Below, piece after piece: positions 1 to 6,311 of a stretch of DNA of 18,550 nucleotides. Source of the stretch: Planctomycetota bacterium (GTDB lineage: Bacteria; Planctomycetota; Planctomycetia; Pirellulales; Pirellulaceae). The notes beneath the pieces were generated by a model. It made no database searches and was not told the DNA's origin. It was given only the letters and a program-made list of their open reading frames with translations. Positions within the stretch are counted from its first letter, which is position 1; each line of letters begins with the position of its first letter. The translations under genes were made by a program, and so were the position numbers. The stretch lies in assembly GCA_026692885.1 (NCBI GenBank), contig JAPLNJ010001031.1, forward strand, positions 1-18,550, in the 5' to 3' direction.

Positions 1-1
1 C

Positions 2-1291
2 GAGACGGTTTACGGCCTTGCCGCCAACGCAGCGGACCCGCGCGCGGTGCTGCGATTGCTGGAGGTTAAAGGGCGGCGGGTGGGAAATCCGCTGGCCGTG
101 GCCATTCACCACGGTGACGAAGCTGCAGCCTATTGCCCAGACTTGTCCGCGGTGGGACACCGGCTGGCCCGACGGTGTTGGCCAGGGCCGCTGACCTTGG
201 TACTGGACAGCCAACATCCGGATAGCCGCCTGGGCCAGTTGTCCCAAGAAGTTCGCCATGCCGTAGCCCCGGACGGCACGGTCGGTCTCCGGGTGCCGGA
301 TCATCCCGTTTTGTTGGCGGCGCTGCGGCGTCTGGGCGGCCCGCTGGTCCTGACGAGCGCCAATCGTTCGGGGCAGGCCGAGGCGCTGACTGGGGAAGAG
401 GTGCTCGCCGCCCTGGGCAACGCTGTGGATCTGGTGCTCAGTGACGGCCGCAGCAAGTACGCTCAGCCGTCGACCGTCGTACGCGTCGCAGGGAACCGCC
501 TGAACATCTTGCGGCAGGGTGTTCTGACGGAATCGGCCCTGCAGCGTTACGCCAGTCTGATTGTGCTGATGGTCTGTACGGGCAACACCTGTCGCAGTCC
601 GATGGCGCAAGTCTTGTTCCAACAGCGGGTGGCGCAGCGACTGAAATGCCGGCCCGACCAGTTGGAGGACCGCGGGGTCATGATCATGTCCGCCGGTGTG
701 TCTGCCATGTCGGGAGGCCGGGCTGCGGAGGAAGCCGTCCAGGCGATGCAGGAGCGGGGGTTGGATCTGTCCCATCACGAAACACGGCCGTTACATGATG
801 TCTTGGTGCGTTTTGCCGACCTGATCTTGGCCATGACCCGTGGACACCGGGAGGCCATCGTGGAGCAGTGGCCGGACGCGGCTTCGCGTACCGAACTGCT
901 GCGCCGCGATCACAGCGACGTAGTCGATCCCATCGGGAATTCGGTGGAGGTGTACCGCCGCTGCGCCGACCAACTGGACGAGCATCTGTTCTTCCCGAAG
1001 TTACTTGGATTTGGGCAGTTGCGTCTTGTGACGCGGCGCGACGTTGATACGATTGACTACTTCGTGCGTCCCCGCCAGGGGATCTCGATAGGCGGTGCGG
1101 CAGCCGTCGTTGGCCTCCAGACGTGTCTTTGGTTTGATGGATTCCTCGATTTGATGGATGGTGTGAGATGCGCAGTTCGCGGCCTTCCAGCGCTGATGAG
1201 GTCGACCAGCTCCTGCTTAACGCGCGTCTGCGCGACGAGCTGGAACCGTTTCGTGATGAGTCGGTGGAAGTCGTGGATCTGGGGCGCATGA
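2..1291 (+). CDS. Sua5/YrdC/YwlC domain fused to low-molecular-weight protein-tyrosine phosphatase (5' partial)
   Basis: The 5' end lies outside the window; the frame is already open at base 2 with ETVYGLAANA, a YrdC-family nucleotide-binding motif. The Sua5 half also shows KGRRVGNPLAV and the SANRSG motif; this family makes the threonylcarbamoyl-AMP used for the t6A tRNA modification. From about base 560 a low-molecular-weight phosphatase domain follows, with the P-loop VCTGNTCRSP (nucleophile Cys codon 575-577, CX5R) and the catalytic Asp-Pro at 926-931. The two halves are continuous, so this is a fusion. The phosphatase fold should end near base 1000. The frame instead runs about 95 more codons with an unlikely composition, the last 124 nt lying over the next gene in another frame. 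The final TGA overlaps an internal ATG of that gene (ATGA at 1288-1291). The true C-terminus may therefore be earlier, hidden by a frameshift. Domain calls are secure; the 3' end is not. Confidence 0.85.
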   Translation, partial: ETVYGLAANAADPRAVLRLLEVKGRRVGNPLAVAIHHGDEAAAYCPDLSAVGHRLARRCWPGPLTLVLDSQHPDSRLGQLSQEVRHAVAPDGTVGLRVPDHPVLLAALRRLGGPLVLTSANRSGQAEALTGEEVLAALGNAVDLVLSDGRSKYAQPSTVVRVAGNRLNILRQGVLTESALQRYASLIVLMVCTGNTCRSPMAQVLFQQRVAQRLKCRPDQLEDRGVMIMSAGVSAMSGGRAAEEAVQAMQERGLDLSHHETRPLHDVLVRFADLILAMTRGHREAIVEQWPDAASRTELLRRDHSDVVDPIGNSVEVYRRCADQLDEHLFFPKLLGFGQLRLVTRRDVDTIDYFVRPRQGISIGGAAAVVGLQTCLWFDGFLDLMDGVRCAVRGLPALMRSTSSCLTRVCATSWNRFVMSRWKSWIWGA

Positions 1292-1737
1292 CCACCCCAA
1301 TGGAGAATGAGTTCCTGTCTGCGCTGTTGGCCTGGGAGCGGGCGCCGGTGTTGCCAATCAGTCAATGGTTCGAACCGGAGCTGGAATTGCCGCACCCGTA
1401 CACCCTGGACGACAAGCAACTGCACTCTCTGCTGTGCGACACGATTCATCGCCTCTACGAAAAGCGGATCGTGCTCGAATTCACCGATCATCTCTCGGAC
1501 CGTCTACTCTATTGCCTGTTGTGCCGGGACATCCTGCCGTCATCCGAGAAGAAGCTTGATCAGGCCAAGAACTACCTGCGTTGGCACTGTCTGGACGCGG
1601 ACGACGATCCGGAAACGTGGCTGCGCTACTACGCTTCCGACTTGGAACGGGAAGAGTGGGCGGAAGAAACAGGGGAACCGTTGCCTCCGTCGGAACCGCC
1701 GCCGTTCCCGCGCAAGATGCCACGCCGTCCTCAGTGA
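1168..1737 (+). CDS. Conserved hypothetical protein, acidic, planctomycete-type
   Basis: A 189-residue soluble protein with no signal peptide or membrane segment. The body (residues about 24-165) is rich in aromatic and acidic residues, with segments such as ELEPFRDESV, WERAPVLPISQWFEP, RIVLEFTDHLSDR and NYLRWHC. The tail is a Pro/Arg-rich low-complexity stretch. From memory, similar uncharacterised proteins occur in planctomycetes; I cannot assign a function. I kept the first ATG because residues 20-40 (LRDELEPFRDESVEVVDL) already look like this protein. An internal ATG at 1288 would give a classic 4-nt overlap with the upstream stop and is the alternative start. The Shine-Dalgarno sequence before 1168 is weak (GGTGTGAG). 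It probably shares a transcript with the Sua5–phosphatase gene. Confidence 0.8.
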   Translation: MRSSRPSSADEVDQLLLNARLRDELEPFRDESVEVVDLGRMTTPMENEFLSALLAWERAPVLPISQWFEPELELPHPYTLDDKQLHSLLCDTIHRLYEKRIVLEFTDHLSDRLLYCLLCRDILPSSEKKLDQAKNYLRWHCLDADDDPETWLRYYASDLEREEWAEETGEPLPPSEPPPFPRKMPRRPQ

Positions 1738-2120
1738 GGCATCGGGCGCAGGAACGGGTTCGTCGCGGAAGTCGTGAGACTTCCGACGCTTCGCGAGCTA
1801 GCGGCCCGAATTCTCACGAATTCGGCACCCACTTTTCGGCTGCGACTTTTCTGCTGCGTTTATCGCTCTTCTGTAAACCCGTTCTTGCACCCATACGGGT
1901 CAGCCCCTGCAAACTGGCATGGATCAGCGGGCGGGAAGTTGCTATACCGCACGCGGTTGGCATTGGCTCCTTTAACCCGCAGCCAACGGCGACGGCGCCC
2001 GGTGAAACACGCCGTCGCCGTTGGCTCCGGGTTAAACGAGGATGTGCCATCCTCAACCGCGTGCGGTAAATACCACTTGCGGTTGGCATTGACCTGTTTA
2101 ACTGCAAGGAGGCTCCTGCT
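1738..2120. other. Intergenic region with two small hairpins and a nested palindrome
   Basis: No convincing gene is seen in this 383-nt gap. It holds an 8-bp hairpin at 1766-1785 (CGGAAGTC/GACTTCCG, loop GTGA) and another at 1806-1825 (CCGAATTC/GAATTCGG, loop TCAC). These are followed by the large nested palindrome at 1946-2067 and a partial direct copy of its left flank that runs up to the ribosome binding site of the next gene. Confidence 0.7.
1946..2067. repeat. Nested inverted repeat (122 nt)
   Basis: The outer arms are a perfect 14-bp inverted repeat, 1946-1959 (ACCGCACGCGGTTG) with 2054-2067. Inside lie an 8-bp pair (TTTAACCC 1971-1978 with GGGTTAAA 2029-2036) and a perfect 16-bp pair (AGCCAACGGCGACGGC 1981-1996 with 2011-2026). 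The whole could fold as one interrupted cruciform or RNA hairpin. The left flank 1953-1976 recurs as a diverged direct copy at 2079-2102 (GCGGTTGGCATTG...TTTAAC). Confidence 0.85.
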
Positions 2121-2990
2121 GTGACTCGTCCTGGAAAGAATTGGCTGTGCCTGCTGGTGTTCATGGGGGTGTGGGCGGTAGGTGCTGCCGTCCGAGGTCA
2201 ACCCGCCGCGTCGTCGGGGGCGCGAACGTCGCTGCGACTCAGCGATGAGCCGACGAACGTTCCGGACACGCCAGTCGGAGCACAGGCTCCGGTGTCACCG
2301 GAGGCTTCAGCGCAGGGCGCCGCGCCGCGGACAACTCCGACGCAAGATGGCAAGCGTGATCGTGGTCCGACCGTAGTTACGCCCCCGCCGGGTGTTTCGC
2401 GACAGAATCCCGGACGAGGCGTATTCGGGGTGGATCCGAGGAATTACGCTGTGCCGAACCCGCTGCATGACGGTCAAGCAGGTGCGCGCCGCCCCACCGG
2501 CACTTCTGCGGGTCCTGGCGAGAGTAACGAGCAGCCACGATTCGGCTCCGACGGTAAGCCCCGCCCCGCCCCCCAGTCCCGGACGTCAAACGATCCGACG
2601 TCGGCAGTTCGAATGGGGACCAAGCCCACCGACCGCACCGGAATCGCACGCTCCAGTACGCCGCTGTCCGGCAAGGCAGGTGTTCGGCCTGAGCAGGCGG
2701 CACGCATCGAACAGCCGAAGCCCCAGAGTTGGTGGAACAAGCTGAACCCGTTCCGCAAGGGTAGCCAACCGGCCCGCGGCGAGACGGCATCGTCGGCGCC
2801 TCGCACCGGCCTTATGCCGTCATCCGCGGACGCGACGCGCAGAGCCTTCGATGGCTTGAGCCAGCAGTCACCGGGAAAACCAACGCCCCATCAGGCCAAG
2901 ACCGAGTGGGCCTTTGGCAAGCGTTTTTCCAGCGTGCCGACAACGCCGACGGCTTCGCGCACGGAGCCGGATACCGAGGGCAAACAGTAG
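2121..2990 (+). CDS. Secreted Pro/Ser/Gly-rich hypothetical protein
   Basis: A 289-residue protein starting at GTG, chosen because AGGAGG at 2107-2112 sits 8 nt upstream. Residues 1 to about 27 form a signal peptide: a short basic start (MTRPGKN), a hydrophobic core (LCLLVFMGVWAVGAA) and a small-residue cleavage region. The mature part is low complexity, dominated by Pro, Ser, Thr, Gly, Arg and Gln, with no recognisable fold. One short aromatic/basic island, SWWNKLNPFRKG, lies near residues 203-214. It is probably exported and largely disordered, perhaps an envelope or matrix component. I do not recognise a family. It lies alone between repeat-filled spacers. Confidence 0.7.
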   Translation: MTRPGKNWLCLLVFMGVWAVGAAVRGQPAASSGARTSLRLSDEPTNVPDTPVGAQAPVSPEASAQGAAPRTTPTQDGKRDRGPTVVTPPPGVSRQNPGRGVFGVDPRNYAVPNPLHDGQAGARRPTGTSAGPGESNEQPRFGSDGKPRPAPQSRTSNDPTSAVRMGTKPTDRTGIARSSTPLSGKAGVRPEQAARIEQPKPQSWWNKLNPFRKGSQPARGETASSAPRTGLMPSSADATRRAFDGLSQQSPGKPTPHQAKTEWAFGKRFSSVPTTPTASRTEPDTEGKQ

Positions 2991-3001
2991 CCGGCAATGG
3001 T

Positions 3002-3078
3002 GGATGGTCTTCCCAGACCGTCCCGATTGGCCCGGGAAGGCCGTACTGCGGGTAAATTATTCCCTGCCGCTCGCCTTA
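3002..3078 (+). repeat. Dispersed repeat, copy 1
   Basis: This stretch (beginning GGATGGTCTTCCCAGACCGT, ending TGCCGCTCGCCTTA) is nearly identical along its length to 11429-11505, with only scattered substitutions. It contains small internal hairpins of the GGTCTTCC..AGACC type. Both copies are intergenic. Confidence 0.85.
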
Positions 3079-3082
3079 GCCT

Positions 3083-3173
3083 CGGCCGAAAAATAGCTCC
3101 CTCGCCCCGGTACTCCGGGGAGAGGGTTGGGGTGAGGGGCGGAAATGCAAATGCCGAAGTTATTTTTCGGCCG
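3083..3173. repeat. Inverted repeat around a C/G-rich core
   Basis: The perfect 13-bp arms CGGCCGAAAAATA (3083-3095) and TATTTTTCGGCCG (3161-3173) enclose a self-complementary stretch (CTCCCTCGCCCCGGTACTCC followed by GGGGAGAGGGTTGGGGTGAG). Bases 3087-3119 recur as an exact inverted 33-nt copy at 16458-16490, which marks a dispersed element. Confidence 0.85.
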
Positions 3174-3209
3174 TTACTTAGCCGGCTTCAGCCGGCCTTC
3201 TCCTCACGT

Positions 3210-3329
3210 TTATAGACATCTCTCCAGGCGAATCGGCGGGTTTTCCGCAAAGGCTTGAAACTCCGCCGAAGTAAACTCGGCCGCCTCTGGCGGAAAACGA
3301 GGCTCAGCCACTCCCACCGTTGACAGCAC
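3210..3329 (-). pseudogene. Possible coding relic or tiny ORF
   Basis: This minus-strand frame could start at GTG 3329-3327 and ends at TAA 3212-3210, giving 39 residues. The text is protein-like, for example RFPPEAAEFTSAEFQAF followed by ENPPIRLERCL. The frame is closed by two stops a short way upstream, and there is no Shine-Dalgarno sequence. A second open frame of 61 codons (3188-3373, minus) overlaps it, so I cannot say which frame, if either, was coding. It could be the remnant of a gene lost to repeat insertion, or chance. Confidence 0.25.
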
Positions 3330-3447
3330 TGGCCGCAGTTGCCAACCTTAGGATCAAGGCCGGCAGCCCACACGACGCTTTCGCCGAATTTGCCGATAAT
3401 TTCCCGATGGGTTGAGCTCCCCTTGTCTTTGACCCTGGAACGCTGTC

Positions 3448-4416
3448 ATGCACGACGTTTTGGCGACCATTGTCTTTCTACTGGCCACGGTGATGACCAC
3501 CGCGGCCCGGCCGCAAACCGCGGCCCCACCGGAAGCTCAGCCACAACGCTGGCAATTGGGCCTGATCGTCCAAGCGACCGGCTCCTGCACCGACATTCAA
3601 GCCACGGTCCCGGTGCCCTTGGACTGGCCGGAGCAGCAGGTCCGAGAGATGGACAAGCCAGAACTGTCCGCGCAGGTCCGTCCGCTCCGTTATCGCGTTC
3701 TGCCGCCTGGCGGCGTCAAGCTGATGCTGATCACGATTCCGTACCTGGCGGCTGGCGAGACCGCCACCGCCGTGGTCACGTTCGAGATTACCAAACGCAG
3801 CCAGGTCAGCGGGGTGGCGGATACGGCGGGCTGGCGCATTCCCGCCAAACCCGACAGCGGGTTGCGGCCGTATCTGGGCGCCAGTCCGCTGATCGAGAGC
3901 AAGCATCCGGAGATCCAGCGGCTGGCTTCCGAATTGGTCGCGGGCCAAGCCACGGATTGGGAAAAGGTCAAGGCCATCTACGACGGGATGCGAGCCCGCG
4001 TGCGGTACAAGTTCGATCCCCAGCTGGAAAGCGCCGTGACCGCTCTGAAAAAAGGCGAAGGGGACTGCGGAGAAATGACGTCGCTATTTGTTGCCCTGTG
4101 CCGAGCCCAGAAAATCCCGGCACGCACGGTATGGGTCATACCTAGCCAGTCGGTGCAGGAGACTGGACATTGCTATCCGGAATTCTATCTGGAAGACGAA
4201 GCTGGACGGGGACGTTGGTTTCCCTGCCAGGCTGCCGGTGCCCCGCAATTTGGCGAGATTTCCGAGGTCCGGCCGATTCTTCAAAAGGGCGATAATTTCC
4301 AGGTTTCCGGCAAGGGGAAGCCCCTGCATTTCGCCGCGCAGACTTTTCAGGCCCGAGACGCCAAAGCCAATCCGCGGGTCCAGTGGGTGCAGCAGCACAT
4401 CGAGCTTGACCGCTAG
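3448..4416 (+). CDS. Exported transglutaminase-like (cysteine protease fold) protein
   Basis: A 322-residue protein with an N-terminal signal peptide (residues 1 to about 20, hydrophobic core LATIVFLLATVM). A beta-rich region (about 35-120) is followed by a transglutaminase-like core (about 150-275). The core has the nucleophile motif GEGDCGEMTSLFVALCR (Cys207) and a histidine in TGHCYPEFYLED (His241). Where the third catalytic residue (Asp) is usually found, the sequence reads WFPCQAAG, with Gln261. Family members act as peptidases, amide transferases or non-catalytic domains; the substrate here is unknown and the location is probably periplasmic. The start has only a weak ribosome binding site (TGGAA). 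The stop overlaps the putative ispE promoter, suggesting separate transcription from the genes downstream. Confidence 0.88.
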   Translation: MHDVLATIVFLLATVMTTAARPQTAAPPEAQPQRWQLGLIVQATGSCTDIQATVPVPLDWPEQQVREMDKPELSAQVRPLRYRVLPPGGVKLMLITIPYLAAGETATAVVTFEITKRSQVSGVADTAGWRIPAKPDSGLRPYLGASPLIESKHPEIQRLASELVAGQATDWEKVKAIYDGMRARVRYKFDPQLESAVTALKKGEGDCGEMTSLFVALCRAQKIPARTVWVIPSQSVQETGHCYPEFYLEDEAGRGRWFPCQAAGAPQFGEISEVRPILQKGDNFQVSGKGKPLHFAAQTFQARDAKANPRVQWVQQHIELDR

Positions 4417-4433
4417 CGGCAGAGCGGTAGAAT
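4406..4433 (+). promoter_or_regulatory. Candidate sigma70-type promoter for ispE-spoVG
   Basis: TTGACC (4406-4411) and TAGAAT (4428-4433) each match the sigma70 consensus at five of six positions and are 16 nt apart. The -35 box lies within the last codons of the transglutaminase-like gene. Transcription would start near 4440 and give a leader of about 100 nt before ispE. This rests on sequence pattern alone. Confidence 0.4.
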
Positions 4434-4547
4434 CATGGGCATCGAACGCGAGCGTCCGAACGAATCTTGTCTTGTCGTGTGATCGGTTCACGATCCGTTG
4501 GGACAATTGCGAACGGTACAGGGGGCAACCTGTTACGCAGCATGGGT

Positions 4548-5474
4548 ATGTACGTTCGTTTTTGGGATTCGCTGATTCAGATCCACACTCCGGCCAAGCT
4601 GAACCTGTTTCTGGAAGTGTTGGGTCGGCGCAAGGACGGCTTTCATGAGATTGAAACCCTCATGACGCCGATCAGCATGTTCGATACACTCGACCTCTCA
4701 AGTAACTCGGGCGGAGATATCCGGCTGACGTGCCATTGGGCGACCGGCGTGGCAGCACAGATGGCCGCGTCGAGCTCCGCCCAGGGAAGTCCCTGGGACG
4801 CCTTGCCGGCAGCCTCCGACAATCTCGTCGTCAAAGCCCTGAATCGATTGCGCCAGCGAGCCGGGGTCGAGGCCGCGGCCGGATTGGGCGGAGCGTCGAG
4901 CGATGCGGCGGCGGCTTTGGTGGGCGGAAATCGCCTGTGGCGTTTGGGCTGGAGCCGCGCGCGATTGGCGGAGGTGGCGGCCGAAGTCGGTAGCGACGTG
5001 CCGTTCTTCCTCCAGGCCGGGGCGGCGATCTGCCGCGGACGGGGCGAGCGGATCGAACGGCTCGAACGCCTGGAGCCCTTGCACGTCGTGGTGGTGCGCC
5101 CGCCAGCCGGCTTATCGACCGCGGAGGTCTATCGACATTGTCAGCCCGCCGAAACGCCGTGTCGCGTCGAAGGGATCGTGGAGGCGGCGCGCCGGGGATG
5201 TCCAGTGCTGGTCGGGCGCCGGCTGTTCAATCGGCTGCAGGCAGCGGCGGAACAGTTGTCGCCCTGGGTCGCGAGGCTGCACGCCGCGTTTGACCGCTTG
5301 GATTGTGGCGGTCATCAGATGAGCGGCAGCGGGACGACTTATTTCGGGGTCTGCCGCCATGCCCGGCACGCCCGGCACGTCGCCGGGCAGTTGCGGTCGG
5401 CCGGTTGGGGGGCCGTCTTTCAGGTAACCACTTTGTCGGTTGCCGCTCGCCAGGACGAAGGCGAGCCGCATTAG
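4548..5474 (+). CDS. ispE: 4-diphosphocytidyl-2-C-methyl-D-erythritol kinase
   Basis: A GHMP-family kinase of the MEP isoprenoid pathway that phosphorylates CDP-methylerythritol. With the ATG at 4548 it has 308 residues; an in-frame ATG at 4542 and a TTG at 4467 are alternatives, and none has a strong Shine-Dalgarno sequence. Visible motifs are the substrate-binding [12 protein letters not shown] (Lys17), [10 protein letters not shown], the glycine-rich ATP loop [14 protein letters not shown] (112-125), the catalytic Asp in GSDVPFF (Asp150) and a C-terminal MSGSGTTYF. One thing looks wrong. Family members carry a strand with a K-R-I-P-like segment between the helix ending in RxRxG and the glycine loop. 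Here only about four residues separate them ([14 protein letters not shown]), so roughly 13-16 residues seem to be missing in frame. The gene is followed 11 nt later by spoVG, an arrangement reminiscent of the Bacillus ispE-purR-yabJ-spoVG region. Confidence 0.9.
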   Translation: MYVRFWDSLIQIHTPAKLNLFLEVLGRRKDGFHEIETLMTPISMFDTLDLSSNSGGDIRLTCHWATGVAAQMAASSSAQGSPWDALPAASDNLVVKALNRLRQRAGVEAAAGLGGASSDAAAALVGGNRLWRLGWSRARLAEVAAEVGSDVPFFLQAGAAICRGRGERIERLERLEPLHVVVVRPPAGLSTAEVYRHCQPAETPCRVEGIVEAARRGCPVLVGRRLFNRLQAAAEQLSPWVARLHAAFDRLDCGGHQMSGSGTTYFGVCRHARHARHVAGQLRSAGWGAVFQVTTLSVAARQDEGEPH

Positions 5475-5485
5475 GGAGGAACGTC

Positions 5486-6091
5486 ATGGAGATCACCGAG
5501 GTTCGCATTAAGCTCATGGAGGATGTCGACGATCGGCTGCAGGCTTTCTGTTCCATTACCTTGGACAATTGCTTCGTCATCCGCGACCTGAAAATCATCG
5601 ACGGGACGAATGGCCCTTTCGTGGCGATGCCCAGCCGCAAGCTGACATCCCATTGCCCGCATTGCCGCGCCAAGAATCACTTGCGGGCCACGTATTGCGG
5701 CCAGTGCGGTACCAAACTCCCAGAGGATCGGACGGTGCGGGACCACGAGGGCCGAGCGAAACTGTACGCCGATATCGCGCATCCGGTCAACGCGGCTTGC
5801 CGGGAGATGATTCAGTCGAGGGTGATCGCCGAGTTCGAGAAGGAATTGGAGCGATCGGAAGAGCCCGGCTACTCGTCACGCTACGATGAAGGCTACGGCG
5901 AGGATGCGGGGGCGGAAGACGTGCCTGAGCTGTCTTCGCGACGGAGTAGCACCAAGTCGACGACCACGCACATCGAGCCGGCGGAAACGACCCCGCCGCC
6001 GCCGCACCAGATGCCAAAGCCCAGCCGCACCTCCCTTCCGCCCCAGCCGCGCGGCCGGGACGCCTTCGGCGCGGGAGTCTTCGACGAGTGA
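5486..6091 (+). CDS. spoVG: SpoVG-family nucleic-acid-binding protein with inserted zinc ribbon and disordered tail
   Basis: A 201-residue protein. The ATG is preceded by GGGAGGA about 6 nt upstream. Residues 1-52 match the SpoVG N-terminal half ([41 protein letters not shown]). Residues 79 to about 120 match its C-terminal half ([16 protein letters not shown]). Between them sits a four-cysteine knuckle pair, CPHC and CGQC (Cys57, Cys60, Cys71, Cys74), which typical short SpoVG proteins lack. The last 75 or so residues are an acidic then Ser/Thr/Pro-rich tail. SpoVG proteins in Firmicutes bind DNA and RNA and act as pleiotropic regulators. The added metal site and tail suggest a modified binding role in the cytoplasm. 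It is probably co-transcribed with ispE. Confidence 0.9.
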   Translation: MEITEVRIKLMEDVDDRLQAFCSITLDNCFVIRDLKIIDGTNGPFVAMPSRKLTSHCPHCRAKNHLRATYCGQCGTKLPEDRTVRDHEGRAKLYADIAHPVNAACREMIQSRVIAEFEKELERSEEPGYSSRYDEGYGEDAGAEDVPELSSRRSSTKSTTTHIEPAETTPPPPHQMPKPSRTSLPPQPRGRDAFGAGVFDE

Positions 6092-6093
6092 CA

Positions 6094-6254
6094 GTAGGTC
6101 AGGCTTTCCAGCCTGACGGGTGACCGCCAACGTTGATTGTCACGTAGGACGGCCCTCCGAGGCCGTCCACTGCGTCCCACAGGTTGGTTTACCAGACGGC
6201 CTCGGAGGGCCGTCCTACTGCTCTAACGAGTCTGGCTTGGAAAGCCTGACCTAC
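6094..6254. repeat. Nested palindromic element between spoVG and the lipoprotein gene
   Basis: The inner arms are a perfect 24-bp inverted repeat, 6144-6167 (GTAGGACGGCCCTCCGAGGC...) with 6195-6218, around a 27-nt loop. The outer arms pair 6094-6117 (GTAGGTCAGGCTTTCCAGCC...) with 6230-6254; 17 bp are perfect at the ends, with one mismatch and one indel further in. Each arm begins with GTAGG(A/T)C and contains its own small hairpin. It starts 2 nt after the spoVG stop, so its transcript could act as a terminator-like or stabilising structure. Confidence 0.9.
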
Positions 6255-6311
6255 GCCGGCCCAGCACCTTCAACGAGATCAACCTGCTTCAGGGAAGGAG
6301 TCCCGATTCTC

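Larger units (their letters stand above)
2991..3447. other. Intergenic region of dispersed repeats
   Basis: This 457-nt gap holds a copy (3002-3078) of the repeat seen again at 11429-11505. It also holds a hairpin with 13-bp perfect arms (3083-3095 with 3161-3173) enclosing a C-rich then G-rich stretch, and a small GCCGGC hairpin at 3181-3196. A 33-nt segment (3087-3119) recurs inverted at 16458-16490. A possible minus-strand coding relic lies at 3210-3329. No clear promoter was found for the gene at 3448. Confidence 0.65.

Noticed and set aside
6120..6311. Upstream extension of the lipoprotein reading frame
   Set aside because: These codons translate the palindromic element; the lipobox signal peptide and AAGGAG mark the start at 6312.
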